Source: JAPPLB01 sp965204095 (GTDB lineage Bacteria > Acidobacteriota > Terriglobia > Bryobacterales > UBA6623). Taken from it: a stretch of DNA of 64,000 nt. Made by a program: the position numbers and the translations under genes. Below the pieces are notes generated by a model, which did not search any database, was not told the origin of the DNA, and saw only the letters and a program-made list of their open reading frames with translations. Positions 1 to 6,965 of the stretch are shown in pieces. How positions within the stretch are numbered: the first letter of the stretch is position 1; each line of letters begins with the position of its first letter. The stretch spans positions 3,658,001-3,722,000 of the forward strand of contig OZ241991.1 of assembly GCA_965204095.1 (NCBI GenBank), read 5' to 3'.

Positions 1-2
1 AT

Positions 3-359
3 TTTTTGGGCCTCCTGCATGCGTTCGCTCGCGACTTCAGGAAGGTTGTAATCACTCAAGTCGTTCCGAATTACCTTGAGATTCTCGCTCTTGCCAAGGA
101 GGCGCGGAGCATGCTTGTTGAGGGGCGCCTGAAACGATCTTCTGCTGAGACTCACGCTTCACAGTACATGGAAATGTTCACAAAGCTGGAAAGCAAGATT
201 GACATTTTGGAAGTGGGGCGGAGCGATCTCAATAAGATCCGCGAAGACCAGCAGAAAGGCACCCGCCGCTTTCTGCTCACTACTGGGCTTGTGGCGATCG
301 GCGTTATCTTTTCGGGCATTCATCTGTGGATGTGGCTCTTAGAGGTTGCTGCGAAGTAA
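3..359 (+). CDS. Hypothetical protein, 5' end outside window, C-terminal membrane anchor
   Basis: The frame is open from the left edge, so the gene probably begins outside the window. The visible 118 residues show a polar, probably helical region (about residues 45-80 rich in Lys, Glu and Asp) followed by one hydrophobic segment near residues 90-112 that ends the protein. This looks like a coiled-coil-like protein anchored at its C-terminus. I do not recognise the family. It stops 142 bases before the next gene on the same strand. Confidence 0.55.
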   Translation, partial: FLGLLHAFARDFRKVVITQVVPNYLEILALAKEARSMLVEGRLKRSSAETHASQYMEMFTKLESKIDILEVGRSDLNKIREDQQKGTRRFLLTTGLVAIGVIFSGIHLWMWLLEVAAK

Positions 360-501
360 ATACGCCATACGTCGCCAAGCCGCAACAATGAACGAGTTCT
401 GAGCCCTACTCCTTCCGGCACACACGACATGACCGGGAGGACTCAGCGCCGGGGAGGGGGAGAGGCCCTCTCCCCGGCAGCTTGAGAAGAGATTTCCTGA
501 C

Positions 502-1398
502 ATGATCGAAAACGACCCGGCTTTTCGCGTGGCTGAAGCCTACAGGCAGACCCAACAACAATACGAACATTCCTGGCTTGAGGGTGCCATGCACTTTGTC
601 GCTACCCTCAATGCGTGGCCGTGGATCTGTGGCTGCTACATGGGCATCGAGCAGACGATGAAGCATCTGAGCAAGATGTGTCGCGGAGGTCGCCTTCGGG
701 GACACGACTTAAAGAAGCTCTACGACGATCTCGCCCCTTCGGAGAGAAAGGTGGTCGACGATTACTACCGCATTTACCGCAGCCTTTACAATTTCGATTC
801 AGACGGCGTTCCCCTTAACACCGCTGACGAGTACATCCGGCACATTTCAAAAGGCAAAAAGGGCTACGAGGTGTGGCGCTACCTGCTGCTCGAACCCGAC
901 GAGGAAGTGCCCAAGATACACGTGGGCTCAATGTTCGAAATCTGGCGTGCACTGGTCGCCTTAGTGGAGCGGAAACCCGAAGAGGGCCACGGCTACGATA
1001 CTTTGGATATCCGCCTGGAAGAGTACATACTGAAAGAAGTTTGGCGTGAGGCATACACGTGCACGGAATGGCAAGCGGCATGCCGGGATGACGACACCAA
1101 GTTCAGCGAAGTTCAAACTTGGCTTCAACACAATGGGAGGCTCTTGCAAGCAGGCATCGATCTATTCAACCGCCTCGCCCAGGGGACTGAGGCCACCTTG
1201 AACGCCTCACCGCTGTGGGGCCGAGTGCTGTTCCGAGCGGCTGAAAAGGCTGAAAAGGCAGTTCGCAGTCCCAGTGAAACCCACAGGAAAATCTATAGCC
1301 CCGCCGACATCGCCATGTTCCACCACCGAATCCGCCATGGCGGCTTGTCCTGGAACAAAGACAAGAGAGTGTTCGAGAGCAACCCGCCCGCCCCCTAG
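502..1398 (+). CDS. Hypothetical protein, 298 aa
   Basis: A soluble protein rich in aromatic residues, Arg and Glu, with no signal peptide or membrane segment. The region around residues 33-60 (an AWPWICGCYMGIEQ stretch followed by a helix with Lys and His) faintly recalls HEPN-like helical proteins, but I see no RxxxxH catalytic motif I would trust. The ATG at 502 has only a weak purine-rich stretch upstream. It sits in an accessory region beside a broken HNH gene and a toxin-antitoxin pair, so a defence or mobile-element role is possible but unsupported. Confidence 0.6.
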   Translation: MIENDPAFRVAEAYRQTQQQYEHSWLEGAMHFVATLNAWPWICGCYMGIEQTMKHLSKMCRGGRLRGHDLKKLYDDLAPSERKVVDDYYRIYRSLYNFDSDGVPLNTADEYIRHISKGKKGYEVWRYLLLEPDEEVPKIHVGSMFEIWRALVALVERKPEEGHGYDTLDIRLEEYILKEVWREAYTCTEWQAACRDDDTKFSEVQTWLQHNGRLLQAGIDLFNRLAQGTEATLNASPLWGRVLFRAAEKAEKAVRSPSETHRKIYSPADIAMFHHRIRHGGLSWNKDKRVFESNPPAP

Positions 1399-1464
1399 TA
1401 TTTGCGTTCGCTTAGCCCCTGACTAGTGATTTTCAGCCGCCTTCTTGCGCAGGTCCGCACTCTA

Positions 1465-1755
1465 CTACTGGGCCTCGATCAACCTCTCGCCAGTGCGCGA
1501 GGCCAAGAGCCATTCCGAGATGACCCAGCGCTTCGACATGCGGTCTTTCAGGAACTCCACTTGTGACTTGGTCCCCTTGCTCGAGTTGCACGCCCCGCAC
1601 AGCAGCCACAGGTTTTCGATGTGACCGGTGCCCCCGATTGACTTGGGAACGATGTGGTCTATCGTCAAATTGCGTGACATGAAATGCTGCCCGCAGCCAC
1701 CGCGAAAACCCCTTTGCTTGCCGCACAGCGTGTCCTTGTGAGTCCGGTAGGGCTG
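1465..1755 (-). pseudogene. Truncated HNH endonuclease domain, C-terminal remnant
   Basis: The frame reads YRTHKDTLCGKQ, then CGQHF, then LTIDHIVPKS and LWLLCGACNSSKG. This is the HNH/zinc-ribbon tail found at the C-terminus of some DNA methyltransferases and stand-alone HNH proteins. The frame is open upstream of the first Met (1680) up to 1755, where a stop meets the edge of a family A repeat at 1757-1759. Everything upstream, including any methyltransferase domain, is missing. The zinc-ligand cysteines and the His of the catalytic DH pair remain, so a short HNH peptide starting at 1680 could still be made, but it would lack the first zinc knuckle. I read it as a gene cut by repeat insertion. 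Confidence 0.65.
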
Positions 1756-1758
1756 CTA

Positions 1759-1827
1759 GCCTGTCTATACCACGTTGCGAGGCGAAGTGCGCGAGAGGGC
1801 CGTCAGGACGAGCCGCGAGCCGCCCTC
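1759..1827 (+). repeat. Family A repeat, left half only (degenerate)
   Basis: Degenerate version of the first 70 bases or so of the family A element (GCCTGT...ACCACG, then GCGAGGCGAAGTGCG and GAGAGGGCCGTCAGGACG). It is preceded by TA at 1757-1758 and followed by a family B array (1851-1881) instead of the right half. The same A-left plus B arrangement recurs at 4926-5042 and inside 45706-45898. Confidence 0.75.
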
Positions 1828-1850
1828 GCCCTCGCCTGTAAGGTTATTCC

Positions 1851-1881
1851 CGAATCCCGAGTCACGAGACACGAATCACGG
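1851..1881 (+). repeat. Family B heptad array
   Basis: Four to five degenerate copies of a 7-bp unit, consensus ACGA(A/G)(A/T)C, ending in CACGG and a short pyrimidine run. It follows a CCTGTAAGGTTATT leader, matching the leader of the array at 5024. Confidence 0.7.
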
Positions 1882-1900
1882 CCTTTCCCTTCTCCCGGCG

Positions 1901-2287
1901 CTACGCCGCCAGCGTACGGATGCCGTAGCGTGGAATGCGGGCGTCTCGGGTGACGAGGACCAGCCCTTCGGCCTGCGCTTGGGCAACCAGCAGCCGGTCG
2001 AACGGGTCCCGGTGATGCGGCGGGAGGCTCCCCGCCTGCTCCGCGTGATGATACGTCAACGGCAGATGGGTGAATCCCCGTTCTTCAATCATCGCCGACA
2101 AGTTTTCAGGGGCCGTCATGCGTCCCTTCGCCCGCTTGACTGCGATCTCCCATCCGGTAACGGCGCTGACGAAGATGTCGTTGCGCGGGTCCACGATGGC
2201 GGCGCGAGCGGCCTGCGACAGCCTCGAAACATCGCTCAGGCACCATACGAACACGTGCGTATCCAGCAACAGGCGCTGCATCTTCAA
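1901..2287 (-). CDS. PIN-domain ribonuclease toxin (VapC-like)
   Basis: 128 aa. The protein has the PIN-domain layout: an early Asp in LLLDTHVFVW (D9), a central Glu in SAVTGWEIAV, the acidic DPFDRLLVAQA motif near residue 93, and a late TRDARI. These acids normally bind Mg/Mn at an RNase active site. It overlaps the antitoxin gene in front of it by 4 bases, so the two are translationally coupled. The DTHVFVW and HRDPFDRLL motifs match the PIN subgroup usually paired with Phd/YefM antitoxins. It probably cleaves tRNA or other structured RNA when released from the antitoxin; the target cannot be read from sequence. Confidence 0.88.
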   Translation of the reverse strand: MKMQRLLLDTHVFVWCLSDVSRLSQAARAAIVDPRNDIFVSAVTGWEIAVKRAKGRMTAPENLSAMIEERGFTHLPLTYHHAEQAGSLPPHHRDPFDRLLVAQAQAEGLVLVTRDARIPRYGIRTLAA

Positions 2288-2535
2288 TCCTCGTCAGGAA
2301 AAATCTTCGACCCCTCGATCGCCTCGATAAGTTCTTCGTCTTCTACGTCGAAGTCCGGAGACATCCGGATCTGCCCTTCCAGCCCGCCTAGCCTCCGCTC
2401 TTCCACGCGTTCACGATAGGGTTCCAGCCGCAGATAAGGTTTGCCGGCCTTGCAGATCACGACCTCTTCGCCCCGGCAAGCCAGCTCGGCCAAACGGGAG
2501 AGCGTCGATTTCGCCTCGTGCATGTTCACCTTCAT
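2284..2535 (-). CDS. Phd/YefM-type antitoxin
   Basis: 83 aa. The N-terminus (MKVNMHEAKSTLSRLAELA) and the following GEEVVICKAGKPYLRLEPY are the DNA-binding fold of Phd/YefM antitoxins. The acidic C-terminal tail (DVEDEELIEAIEG) is the likely toxin-wrapping part. A GGGAGG ribosome site lies 7 bases before the ATG at 2535. The gene precedes and overlaps the PIN toxin, as expected. It should repress its own promoter; a 10-bp direct repeat 35 bases upstream is the obvious operator candidate. Confidence 0.88.
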   Translation of the reverse strand: MKVNMHEAKSTLSRLAELACRGEEVVICKAGKPYLRLEPYRERVEERRLGGLEGQIRMSPDFDVEDEELIEAIEGSKIFPDED

Positions 2536-2570
2536 TCATTGGCCTCCCTGGTGAGAAATGAAGGACAGGA

Positions 2571-2590
2571 CTAAGTCTAGCTAAGTCTAG
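2571..2590 (-). promoter_or_regulatory. Direct repeat CTAAGTCTAG x2, candidate antitoxin operator
   Basis: Two perfect, abutting copies of CTAAGTCTAG lie 36-55 bases upstream of the antitoxin start, where the promoter should be. Position and perfection suggest an operator. Binding is inferred. Confidence 0.45.
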
Positions 2591-2652
2591 TATCGCTCCC
2601 GGCATCTGTCAAGCCGCCTCCCCCGCTCCAGCAATACGGCCGTAAATGTTTT

Positions 2653-2670
2653 CCACGAATCACGAAACCC
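2653..2670 (+). repeat. Family B heptad array (short)
   Basis: Two units of the ACGA(A/G)(A/T)C heptad, preceded by GTTTTCC and followed by CGGTTTTTCC. Confidence 0.6.
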
Positions 2671-2738
2671 GGTTTTTCCAGTTCACCGGCCGTCAGCCCC
2701 TTCTTCTGAAGCGAACCAGGCCTCCGCCAAGGGTTTTT

Positions 2739-2770
2739 ACGAAACACGAGACACGAGACACGAATCACGG
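2739..2770 (+). repeat. Family B heptad array upstream of tRNA-Arg copy 1
   Basis: Four clean heptads (ACGAAAC, ACGAGAC, ACGAGAC, ACGAATC) then ACGG, preceded by GGGTTTTT and followed by CCTTTT. It ends 14 bases before the TACAAT box of the tRNA promoter, covering the place where a -35 element should lie. Confidence 0.8.
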
Positions 2771-2784
2771 CCTTTTATGCAGGC

Positions 2785-2790
2785 TACAAT
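2785..2790 (+). promoter_or_regulatory. TACAAT -10 box of tRNA-Arg copy 1
   Basis: TACAAT lies 8 bases before the mature tRNA 5' end. The identical box lies at the same distance before the second tRNA copy (5057-5062). No clear TTGACA is present; the heptad array occupies that position. Confidence 0.6.
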
Positions 2791-2798
2791 GAGGCTGC

Positions 2799-2875
2799 GG
2801 GCCTGTAGCTCAGTTGGATAGAGCGCCTGGCTTCGAACCAGTAGGTCGGGGGTTCGAGTCCCTCCAGGACCGCCA
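2799..2875 (+). tRNA. tRNA-Arg(TCG), copy 1, with acceptor mismatch
   Basis: 77 nt with a full cloverleaf: acceptor GGGCCTG, D-arm GCTC/GAGC, anticodon loop CTTCGAA with anticodon TCG (reads CGA), T-arm GGGGG TTCGAGT CCCTC, discriminator G and encoded CCA. The 3' acceptor strand reads CAGGACC, so pair 3:70 is G:A. The second copy (5071-5147) has CAGGCCC and pairs perfectly. The mismatch may impair processing or charging of this copy. Confidence 0.93.
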
Positions 2876-3500
2876 TTCTCGGTTGAGCACCCCTCCACGG
2901 GGTGGCCGCCCGGATGCAGATGGCCCCCGCCGGTTCCGAGGTGAAGGCACGTTGGGGCGTAAGACCTGGAATCGGGCGGTTCAGTGGGTCGGCGGCGGCG
3001 GAATTCTCTGGTTTTCTTCGCTCGCCAAGGTTCACATTTGAGTCAAGTTCACGCGGCGATCCGTTGTCCTGCTTAGTTGTGTGCGTCAAGTTCTGCAAAA
3101 AGGTTTGAGATTTAAATGTGTCCTCGGTTTGCTCAACGGTTGATGACGTTGACGGAGTGGAGGGAGCCTGCAGGCAACTCGGTTCGGGGGACGGCATGGC
3201 CCCCACATGTCCAGCGCATCGATCCCGCCGGGGGATGCGCCGCACGCCGGCTCCCAGCGTCGGCCTAGGCGTCAACGCAGGTGCCGGCCCGAGGCCAAGC
3301 CTTTGCTGTAATCGGGACCGTCGCGGGCGACGGCCTCGCCACCCGGCTCGCTGCCGGGGCGGATCCGGCCGTGCGCTCCCACTCGGGTGCGCGTTTGACC
3401 CCTCCGTGCACGCTCCACGTGTCCGGTATCGCGAATCCGCCAGGTTCAGGTTCTGGCCGTGCTGGCACGATCGGTTCGTAGCCTCCGGCTGTTGTGCCCG
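2876..3500. other. Intergenic region without recognisable gene
   Basis: About 625 bases. The first 70 continue the block duplicated around the tRNA genes, including a CACCCC/GGGGTG hairpin at 2889-2905 that lacks a T-run. Open frames on both strands (for example 3265-3522 minus) are Pro/Ala/Arg-rich with no motif I recognise, as expected by chance in high-GC DNA. A short AT-rich patch lies near 3090-3125. Confidence 0.5.
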
Positions 3501-4550
3501 TCAGTGTAAAAGCCCACGCCACGCTCTTCGCTGCTCACGCTCCGCGCGCAGCAGCCGCCAAGGGTAGTTCGTCCCATGTCCGCGCAGTTCCCGGAGGTTC
3601 ACGATCTCCTTGGACAGCGCTCCGTCGACTCCTGCAAGTACGGCGCTTCTTGTTTCAATGATTGCGTGTCGTCGGGACGGGTCCTGCTCCCAGAGGAGCT
3701 CTTCGACCGGTGCGAGTGCCGCCGCCCGTTCGGCCATCACCCTCGGATGCGTGTGCAGCCAGCGCAGGAAGTCGGTGGCCTCGTGGTTGTGCTCCCAGCG
3801 CTTGGACCACTGCCGGACGTAGTCGTATGCCCCATCGTAGTCGTTGAGGTTGCATCCGAGCCACAGAGGCATGGGCCCCGGGAACGGTGTTCCAGTCAGG
3901 TGTTCGGCGATGTACGGGTTTTCGATTCCGGCGCGCCGCAACGTTGTCGCCGCGTCGATGTACTTCCTGCTCTCGATTTGCGCTAGCCCCAACTCGTACC
4001 GCATGGCGGGGTTCTCGCCTGCCGTCTTCGCCAGCATCGTTAAGGCCTGCTGCCGCCGCCCGGCCCGCAGAAGCGCTGGGCCGAGGATGTAGCGGATCCC
4101 CTGGTTGTCGTTCCGGTTCCACCGGAGAATCTTCCGGAGCACCGGAATCGCGTCCTTGTAGTGCTCTTGGCCCACGAGCTCGAGCCCCCAAGCCGCTACC
4201 ACGCGCAGGAACGTACGGTTGTCGATGTTGAGCCACGGTAGCGGTCCCTTGAAATTGCTCGGCAGCCCCGCCATGCACAACTCGTAACCCTGCTGGTAGT
4301 CCCGCGCGCGCTGTGCCTGCTCTTCGAGTTCGCCGTACAGGTCGCCACGCAGTAGCAGGCCTTCAAGCCAGTCGGGACTGGTCATCAGCGCCCGGTTCAG
4401 GGCCGTGATGGCGTCCCGCGGACTCAGCGTTCCGTTGTCGAGTCCGTCCTCAAGGCGGTACTGTAACTCCCGCTGCTTCCCGCTTTCAGATGCAACGACC
4501 ACCCAGCTGTCGATGTGCCAAACCACTTGAACGCTCTCTTGATTGCTCAT
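3501..4550 (-). CDS. TPR-repeat protein, ST7-like
   Basis: 349 aa from the ATG at 4550. An in-frame Met 27 codons upstream gives an unlikely Trp/Arg/Pro-rich extension. The protein is a run of helix-turn-helix repeats: LNRALMTSPDWLEGLLLRGDLY, then YKDAIPVLRKILRWNRNDNQGIRY, then ALTMLAKTAGENPAMRYELGLAQ, the pattern of tetratricopeptide repeats. The NRNDNQGIRY stretch recalls the ST7-like TPR family. There is no signal peptide, so it is probably a cytosolic scaffold. Its partners are unknown, and the nearest leftward neighbour on its strand is the antitoxin gene, more than 900 bases away. Confidence 0.7.
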   Translation of the reverse strand: MSNQESVQVVWHIDSWVVVASESGKQRELQYRLEDGLDNGTLSPRDAITALNRALMTSPDWLEGLLLRGDLYGELEEQAQRARDYQQGYELCMAGLPSNFKGPLPWLNIDNRTFLRVVAAWGLELVGQEHYKDAIPVLRKILRWNRNDNQGIRYILGPALLRAGRRQQALTMLAKTAGENPAMRYELGLAQIESRKYIDAATTLRRAGIENPYIAEHLTGTPFPGPMPLWLGCNLNDYDGAYDYVRQWSKRWEHNHEATDFLRWLHTHPRVMAERAAALAPVEELLWEQDPSRRHAIIETRSAVLAGVDGALSKEIVNLRELRGHGTNYPWRLLRAEREQRRAWRGLLH

Positions 4551-4925
4551 GCTCTCAGGTCTTTCCGTGTCTCCCGCCGGTTCCCAAGCTTTTGACCCTA
4601 CCCGGGCTGCTGGTTGGACCTCGTTCCACATTCAGTCCGGATGCCGTGTGGCTCGTCACGGAAAATCGGCCTCCCGCTCTGCTTGGGAACACCAGCGGAC
4701 CGTCGCTGTCGCCGAGCGTCCGCGCAGGGTCGGCGAGGGATCAGTGAGACAGCCCGAACTGTGCAACAACTTCGCCGTCCACACCTCATTATGCAGTGGC
4801 AGACCGTGATGCGACTGGTTCTGCGGGTCGTGGCGGCGGGTTTGGCTACAACGTCCATTCCCCCGTAATATTCGTTCTTGCCGCCCCGCCCTGTCTAGCA
4901 TGAGGACTGCCAAGCGGCAATCCTG

Positions 4926-5000
4926 GCCTGCATGTCTCACCACGTGGCGAGGCGAAGTGCGCGAGAGGGCCTTCAGGACCAGACGCGAGACGTCTGCGCC
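4926..5000 (+). repeat. Family A repeat, left half only
   Basis: Begins GCCTGCATGTCTCACCACG and matches the family A left arm for about 70 bases, then breaks off and runs into a family B array, as at 1759 and 45706. Confidence 0.8.
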
Positions 5001-5023
5001 AGCAACTCGGCCTGTAAGGTTTT

Positions 5024-5042
5024 CACGAGACACGAATCACGG
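5024..5042 (+). repeat. Family B heptad array upstream of tRNA-Arg copy 2
   Basis: Two to three ACGA(A/G)(A/T)C heptads ending CACGG, preceded by CCTGTAAGGTTTT and followed by CTTTTCC. It ends 14 bases before the TACAAT box at 5057-5062, as at the first tRNA copy. Confidence 0.75.
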
Positions 5043-5056
5043 CTTTTCCCGCCGGC

Positions 5057-5062
5057 TACAAT
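5057..5062 (+). promoter_or_regulatory. TACAAT -10 box of tRNA-Arg copy 2
   Basis: TACAAT 8 bases before the tRNA 5' end, with the GGCTACAATGAGG context identical to copy 1. Confidence 0.6.
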
Positions 5063-5070
5063 GAGGCCAC

Positions 5071-5147
5071 GGGCCTGTAGCTCAGTTGGATAGAGCGCCT
5101 GGCTTCGAACCAGTAGGTCGGGGGTTCGAGTCCCTCCAGGCCCGCCA
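5071..5147 (+). tRNA. tRNA-Arg(TCG), copy 2
   Basis: 77 nt, identical to the copy at 2799-2875 except that the 3' acceptor strand is CAGGCCC, which pairs perfectly with GGGCCTG. Anticodon TCG, encoded CCA. The flanks (promoter, and about 50 bases downstream) are also duplicated with a few changes, so this is a segmental duplication. The 27:43 pair (C:T) is mismatched in both copies. Confidence 0.95.
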
Positions 5148-5313
5148 TTCTCGGTTGAGTACCCCTCCACGGGTTGGCCGCCCGGAAGCAGATGGCCGCC
5201 ACCCGCGCGCAGAAAATCTCACGGCAGAGCAAGAGACTCGGCAAGCCCGAAGGCCTGGGCGAGTGGCTCCCATCCCCAGTCCCCGATCGATGGACGAGAT
5301 CGATCGCCGCGCA

Positions 5314-5327
5314 TCACGAAACACGGC
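5314..5327 (+). repeat. Family B heptad array upstream of antitoxin
   Basis: Two heptads (TCACGAA, ACACGG) followed by CCTTTC. A TACAAT box begins 16 bases later at 5343, the third occurrence of this arrangement after the two tRNA genes. Confidence 0.6.
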
Positions 5328-5342
5328 CTTTCATATTTGCAT

Positions 5343-5348
5343 TACAAT
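5343..5348 (+). promoter_or_regulatory. TACAAT -10 box of the DinJ/YafQ-like operon
   Basis: TACAAT lies 37 bases before the antitoxin ATG at 5385, a normal distance for a promoter with a short leader. A family B array occupies the -35 side. Confidence 0.5.
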
Positions 5349-5384
5349 GTCATTCAAGGATTCTGGGGAGAGAGGAATCGATCC

Positions 5385-5648
5385 ATGGCTGCCAATCAAT
5401 TGGTGCAAGCTCGCATTAACGGGGAGATCAAGGAAGAGGCCGCAGCCGTGCTGGCCGCAATGGGCTTGACCGTGTCCGATGCCGTGCGGTTGTTGTTGAC
5501 CAGAGTTGCGCGGGAAAAGGCCCTGCCGTTCGAGCCGCTGATTCCGAATGCCGCCACCATCGAGGCGATGAAGGAAGCCCGCAAGGGCGGCCTGCCACGG
5601 TTCGACACCGTGGAGGACCTCATGGCTGATCTTCATGCGCAGGATTGA
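5385..5648 (+). CDS. RelB/DinJ-family antitoxin
   Basis: 87 aa. It has the ribbon-helix-helix pattern of RelB/DinJ antitoxins: LVQARINGEIKEEAAAVLAAMGLTVSDAVRLLLTRVA, then a linker and a toxin-binding tail (NAATIEAMKEARKGGLPRF, DTVEDLMADL). The ATG at 5385 is chosen because GAGAGGA lies just upstream; an in-frame Met 16 codons earlier has no such site. The toxin gene overlaps its end by 14 bases. The protein should bind DNA as a dimer and repress its own promoter. Confidence 0.9.
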   Translation: MAANQLVQARINGEIKEEAAAVLAAMGLTVSDAVRLLLTRVAREKALPFEPLIPNAATIEAMKEARKGGLPRFDTVEDLMADLHAQD

Positions 5649-5916
5649 GCGCACCAGCCAGTTCAAACGGGACTACCGGCGCGAAGCCAGGAGCCGCCAC
5701 CGAATCTCACTTGACGACAGCTTGCGCTCGATCCTGGTTGCCTTGGCGAATGACCAACCGCTGGAACCTCGGTGCCACGACCATGCGCTGAGTGGCGAAT
5801 GGAAGGACTGCCGTGATTGCCATGTGAAGCCTGACTTGGTGCTGATCTACCAGAAGCCCGACGCCGATACTCTGCGGCTTGTTCGCCTCGGGTCCCATTC
5901 GGAACTCGGTCTTTGA
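5635..5916 (+). CDS. YafQ-family mRNA interferase toxin
   Basis: 93 aa, the usual length of RelE/YafQ toxins. Key catalytic positions of E. coli YafQ are conserved at nearly the same numbering: H50 (CHDH), H63 and D67 (DCHVKPD), and H88 (GSHSEL). The HALSGEWKDCRDCHVKPDL and RLGSHSELG blocks are diagnostic. It probably cleaves mRNA on the ribosome when freed from the antitoxin. It overlaps the antitoxin gene and shares its promoter. Confidence 0.92.
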   Translation: MRRIERTSQFKRDYRREARSRHRISLDDSLRSILVALANDQPLEPRCHDHALSGEWKDCRDCHVKPDLVLIYQKPDADTLRLVRLGSHSELGL

Positions 5917-6049
5917 CGAAGAATGATGGATAACGATCTGACGAGCGCCGCCGAGATCTTCGGGAGCAGGGGTCGGCGCAGGTGCCGGCCGTCGGAGTCC
6001 TTTCGCCAGCAGGCCGCCCGCGCCAGCAGCACGGCTTTTAAGGTTTTTT

Positions 6050-6088
6050 ACGAAACACGAATCACGAGACACGAAACACGAATCACGG
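6050..6088 (+). repeat. Family B heptad array (longest clean copy)
   Basis: Five consecutive heptads (ACGAAAC, ACGAATC, ACGAGAC, ACGAAAC, ACGAATC) then ACGG, preceded by TAAGGTTTTTT and followed by GGTTTTT. Confidence 0.8.
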
Positions 6089-6259
6089 GGTTTTTGGTAC
6101 TGAAGCCCTTCAGTCTTTTTTTTGCGTCCCGGCCGGCATAGCATGAAGAAAAAGAGCCGTCACAGGTGATCCCTGATCCGTGGCGCAAACGAAAGCAATG
6201 TTCCCCATCCCGCCGGAGTTTCCAGGTAGAGCAACCGCAAGCCGTGCCCAACGGGTTTT

Positions 6260-6284
6260 CACGAATCACGAGTCACGAAACAAG
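6260..6284 (+). repeat. Family B heptad array
   Basis: Three heptads (ACGAATC, ACGAGTC, ACGAAAC) preceded by GGGTTTTC and followed by AAGGCTTTT. Confidence 0.7.
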
Positions 6285-6391
6285 GCTTTTATGCTTCCCT
6301 ACCCACGATTTCCCGGCATTTCCCGGCCCCCCCACCCCCCGGTCAAGGGTCCGCGCGCCGTTCGCATCGGCAACACGGCCGGTTGGGTTTT

Positions 6392-6410
6392 CACGAGTCA
6401 CGAAACACGG
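6392..6410 (+). repeat. Family B heptad array
   Basis: Two heptads (ACGAGTC, ACGAAAC) then ACGG, preceded by GGGTTTTC and followed by CATTTATC. Confidence 0.65.
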
Positions 6411-6870
6411 CATTTATCGCCCTTCGGTTCTCCAGGGTGCGCAAGAGTCGCACAATCGGAAACCGCCGCCCGGGACCTACGTGCCCGCCGCCCGGTTACT
6501 GCTCTCCTGCGCGCTGTGGCGCCTGGGGGAGCGGCTAGGGAGCGGCTGGAGCGGCATGGAGCACCTGAGCCGGCTTCCGCGTTCCGTCAACCGTTCTCGA
6601 TGGGCCTCACGAAGAGCGCCTTTCGCTGAAAATCCCGTAAAAATGCACAAAATCCCGCTTCTCCCAGGAAAATGCGTGAAGCATAGTGCTCGCCTCGGCT
6701 CGCGTTTCCCTCCGGGCTGGGTTCCGTTGCGGCCAACGCAAAATGAACCCATGCTGAATAACCGGAACGTTCTATGTCGTGTTGACAGCGCAGGAAGAAG
6801 CCTCCCGCTTGGTCCGCAGGCCTTGTATATTGAATGCGGCTCCGGCGCTTGCCAGGGAAGCCTCGACGCG

Positions 6871-6960
6871 AGTTTTTTCTCCGCCCGTGCGCGGATCATT
6901 CAAGCGGGGAACATTCGGGCCGCTGTCAACGCCGCTTGCTCAGGGGGATGTTTCAGGTCA
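6871..6960 (-). repeat. Family C repeat
   Basis: Reverse copy of the block also seen at 30550-30635 and 38476-38571: AGTTTTTTCTCCGCCCG, GATCATTCAAGCGGG, GTCAACGCCGCTTG and GGGGGATGTTTCAGG. It ends 6 bases before the PSD1 start codon, so it forms that gene's 5' leader. Confidence 0.8.
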
Positions 6961-6965
6961 AGGTG

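Larger units (their letters stand above)
5917..6870. other. Repeat-rich intergenic region without recognisable gene
   Basis: About 950 bases with no convincing gene. It carries three family B arrays (listed separately). Between them are homopolymer stretches and GC-rich spacer. Long frames such as 6166-6966 plus translate to repeat-derived sequence full of RITSHETR-like heptad products and are not genes. The region looks like a repeat landing zone between the toxin operon and the PSD1 operon. Confidence 0.55.

Noticed and set aside
2889..2905. CACCCC/GGGGTG hairpin after tRNA copy 1 as a terminator
   Set aside because: No T-run follows and the stem is weakened in the second copy.
3265..3522. 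An 85-codon minus-strand frame in the gap after tRNA copy 1
   Set aside because: Pro/Ala-rich, no ribosome site, no recognisable motif.
6050..6410. Heptad arrays as a CRISPR
   Set aside because: Units are 7 bp with no unique spacers and no cas genes nearby.
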